From positions 1-5,777 of the forward strand of contig JALOOE010000178.1 in the NCBI GenBank assembly GCA_025454565.1: a DNA stretch of 5,777 bases. The letters run 5' to 3'. A program made the translations under genes and the position numbers. Positions 5,278 to 5,777 of the stretch are shown here, one piece after another (the stretch's first letter is position 1; each line of letters begins with the position of its first letter). Under the pieces are notes generated by a model. It was not told the DNA's origin. It saw nothing but the letters and a program-made list of their open reading frames with translations, and did no database searches. The DNA is from Anaerolineae bacterium. Lineage in GTDB: Bacteria > Chloroflexota > Anaerolineae > CG2-30-64-16.

Positions 5278-5777
5278 GGCTGTTCTCCGGAATCGCCGGG
5301 CCATGTCACCTTGACACGCGTTCCTGTCCCTGGCCGGCTCTCGATGGATAGCGCCGCGCCGATTGCCCCGGCGCGTTCTCGGATGATGCCCAGCCCCAGA
5401 TGGTCGGGCGCGATGTCGTCCGGATCAAAGCCGCGCCCATCATCCGAGATCGTCAGTTCGGCTTCCGCCCCGTTTCGGAGCCCACGATCGCCCGGCGTGC
5501 GTTGCAGCGTGATCTGTGCCCGGCTGGCGTGCGCATGCTTGACGATATTGTTCAGCGCCTCCTGTGCGATACGGTATAGCGCTACGTGTACGTCGTCAGG
5601 CAGCTTGCACTTGCCACTGCTCTGTGCAACCACCTCGACGCCCGCGCGCCCCGTGATCGCCTCAGCCAACTGGCGCAGCAAGTCGGCCAGATCGGCTTCC
5701 ATGAGGGCCGCGGGGCGCAGCTCGAGTAACAGGGTGCGCATCTCGGCGAGGGCGCCGCGGCTGAGTTGGCGCAGCTC
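5274..5777 (-). CDS. Sensor histidine kinase, NarX/LiaS type (HisKA_3 + HATPase_c), C-terminal part
   Basis: Partial gene: the N-terminus, sensor domain and phosphoacceptor histidine lie beyond the window edge, and 167 residues remain. The first visible residues (ELRQLSRGALAEMRTLLLEL) are the second helix of the HisKA_3 dimerisation domain, followed by RPAAL. The ATP-binding domain has the N-box RIAQEALNNIVKHA (69-82), G1 box DDGRGFD (112-118), G2 box HLGLGIIRERA (126-136) and RPGTGT (148-153), all apparently intact. Kinases of this subfamily pair with NarL/LuxR regulators, and this gene overlaps one by 4 nt, so the two are co-translated partners. Nothing visible identifies the signal; the missing N-terminal half would decide between a membrane, GAF/PAS or short LiaS-like sensor. 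Confidence 0.94.
   Translation of the reverse strand, partial: ELRQLSRGALAEMRTLLLELRPAALMEADLADLLRQLAEAITGRAGVEVVAQSSGKCKLPDDVHVALYRIAQEALNNIVKHAHASRAQITLQRTPGDRGLRNGAEAELTISDDGRGFDPDDIAPDHLGLGIIRERAGAIGAALSIESRPGTGTRVKVTWPGDSGEQP

Overview
This is a GC-rich bacterial window in which every convincing gene lies on the minus strand. In transcription order, from high to low coordinates, it holds: the C-terminal part of a sensor histidine kinase, its LuxR/NarL-type response regulator, a small unrecognised protein, an ABC transporter ATPase with a cyclic-nucleotide-binding-like domain at its C-terminus, a tandem FtsX-type permease, and the N-terminal part of a lipoprotein membrane fusion (HlyD/MacA-like) subunit. 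Coding density is high and there is no sign of mobile elements, tRNA or rRNA genes, or CRISPR.

The organism is probably a member of the Chloroflexota or a similar GC-rich, possibly monoderm lineage. This is inferred from protein style (the permease N-terminus reading RWRKVLRDLW) and from a lipobox on the fusion protein. It is not proven by any marker gene.

Region by region. At 5274-5777 and 4645-5277 the kinase and regulator overlap by 4 nt (ATGA), a classic translationally coupled two-component pair. At 4517-4644 a 128-nt gap contains a 14-bp palindrome, an inverted repeat, an 8-bp direct repeat and a good -10 element, so it looks like a control region for the genes downstream. At 4256-4516 an 86-residue protein has a strong ribosome binding site but no recognisable family. 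At 4057-4255 a 199-nt gap carries three consecutive perfect stem-loops and a near-perfect Shine-Dalgarno. At 402-4056 the ATPase and permease overlap by 8 nt. The fusion protein gene starts 67 nt after the permease.

Working model: the kinase and regulator sense an envelope or small-molecule signal and control a MacAB/LolCDE-like (type VII, mechanotransmission) exporter. The ATPase would act as a homodimer on a permease that already has two 4-TM FtsX halves in one chain. The lipoprotein adaptor would dock outside the membrane. The unusual element is the CRP-like domain on the ATPase, which would place two such domains on each transporter. Its phosphate-binding cassette lacks the usual arginine, so it may sense something other than a cyclic nucleotide, or act only structurally.
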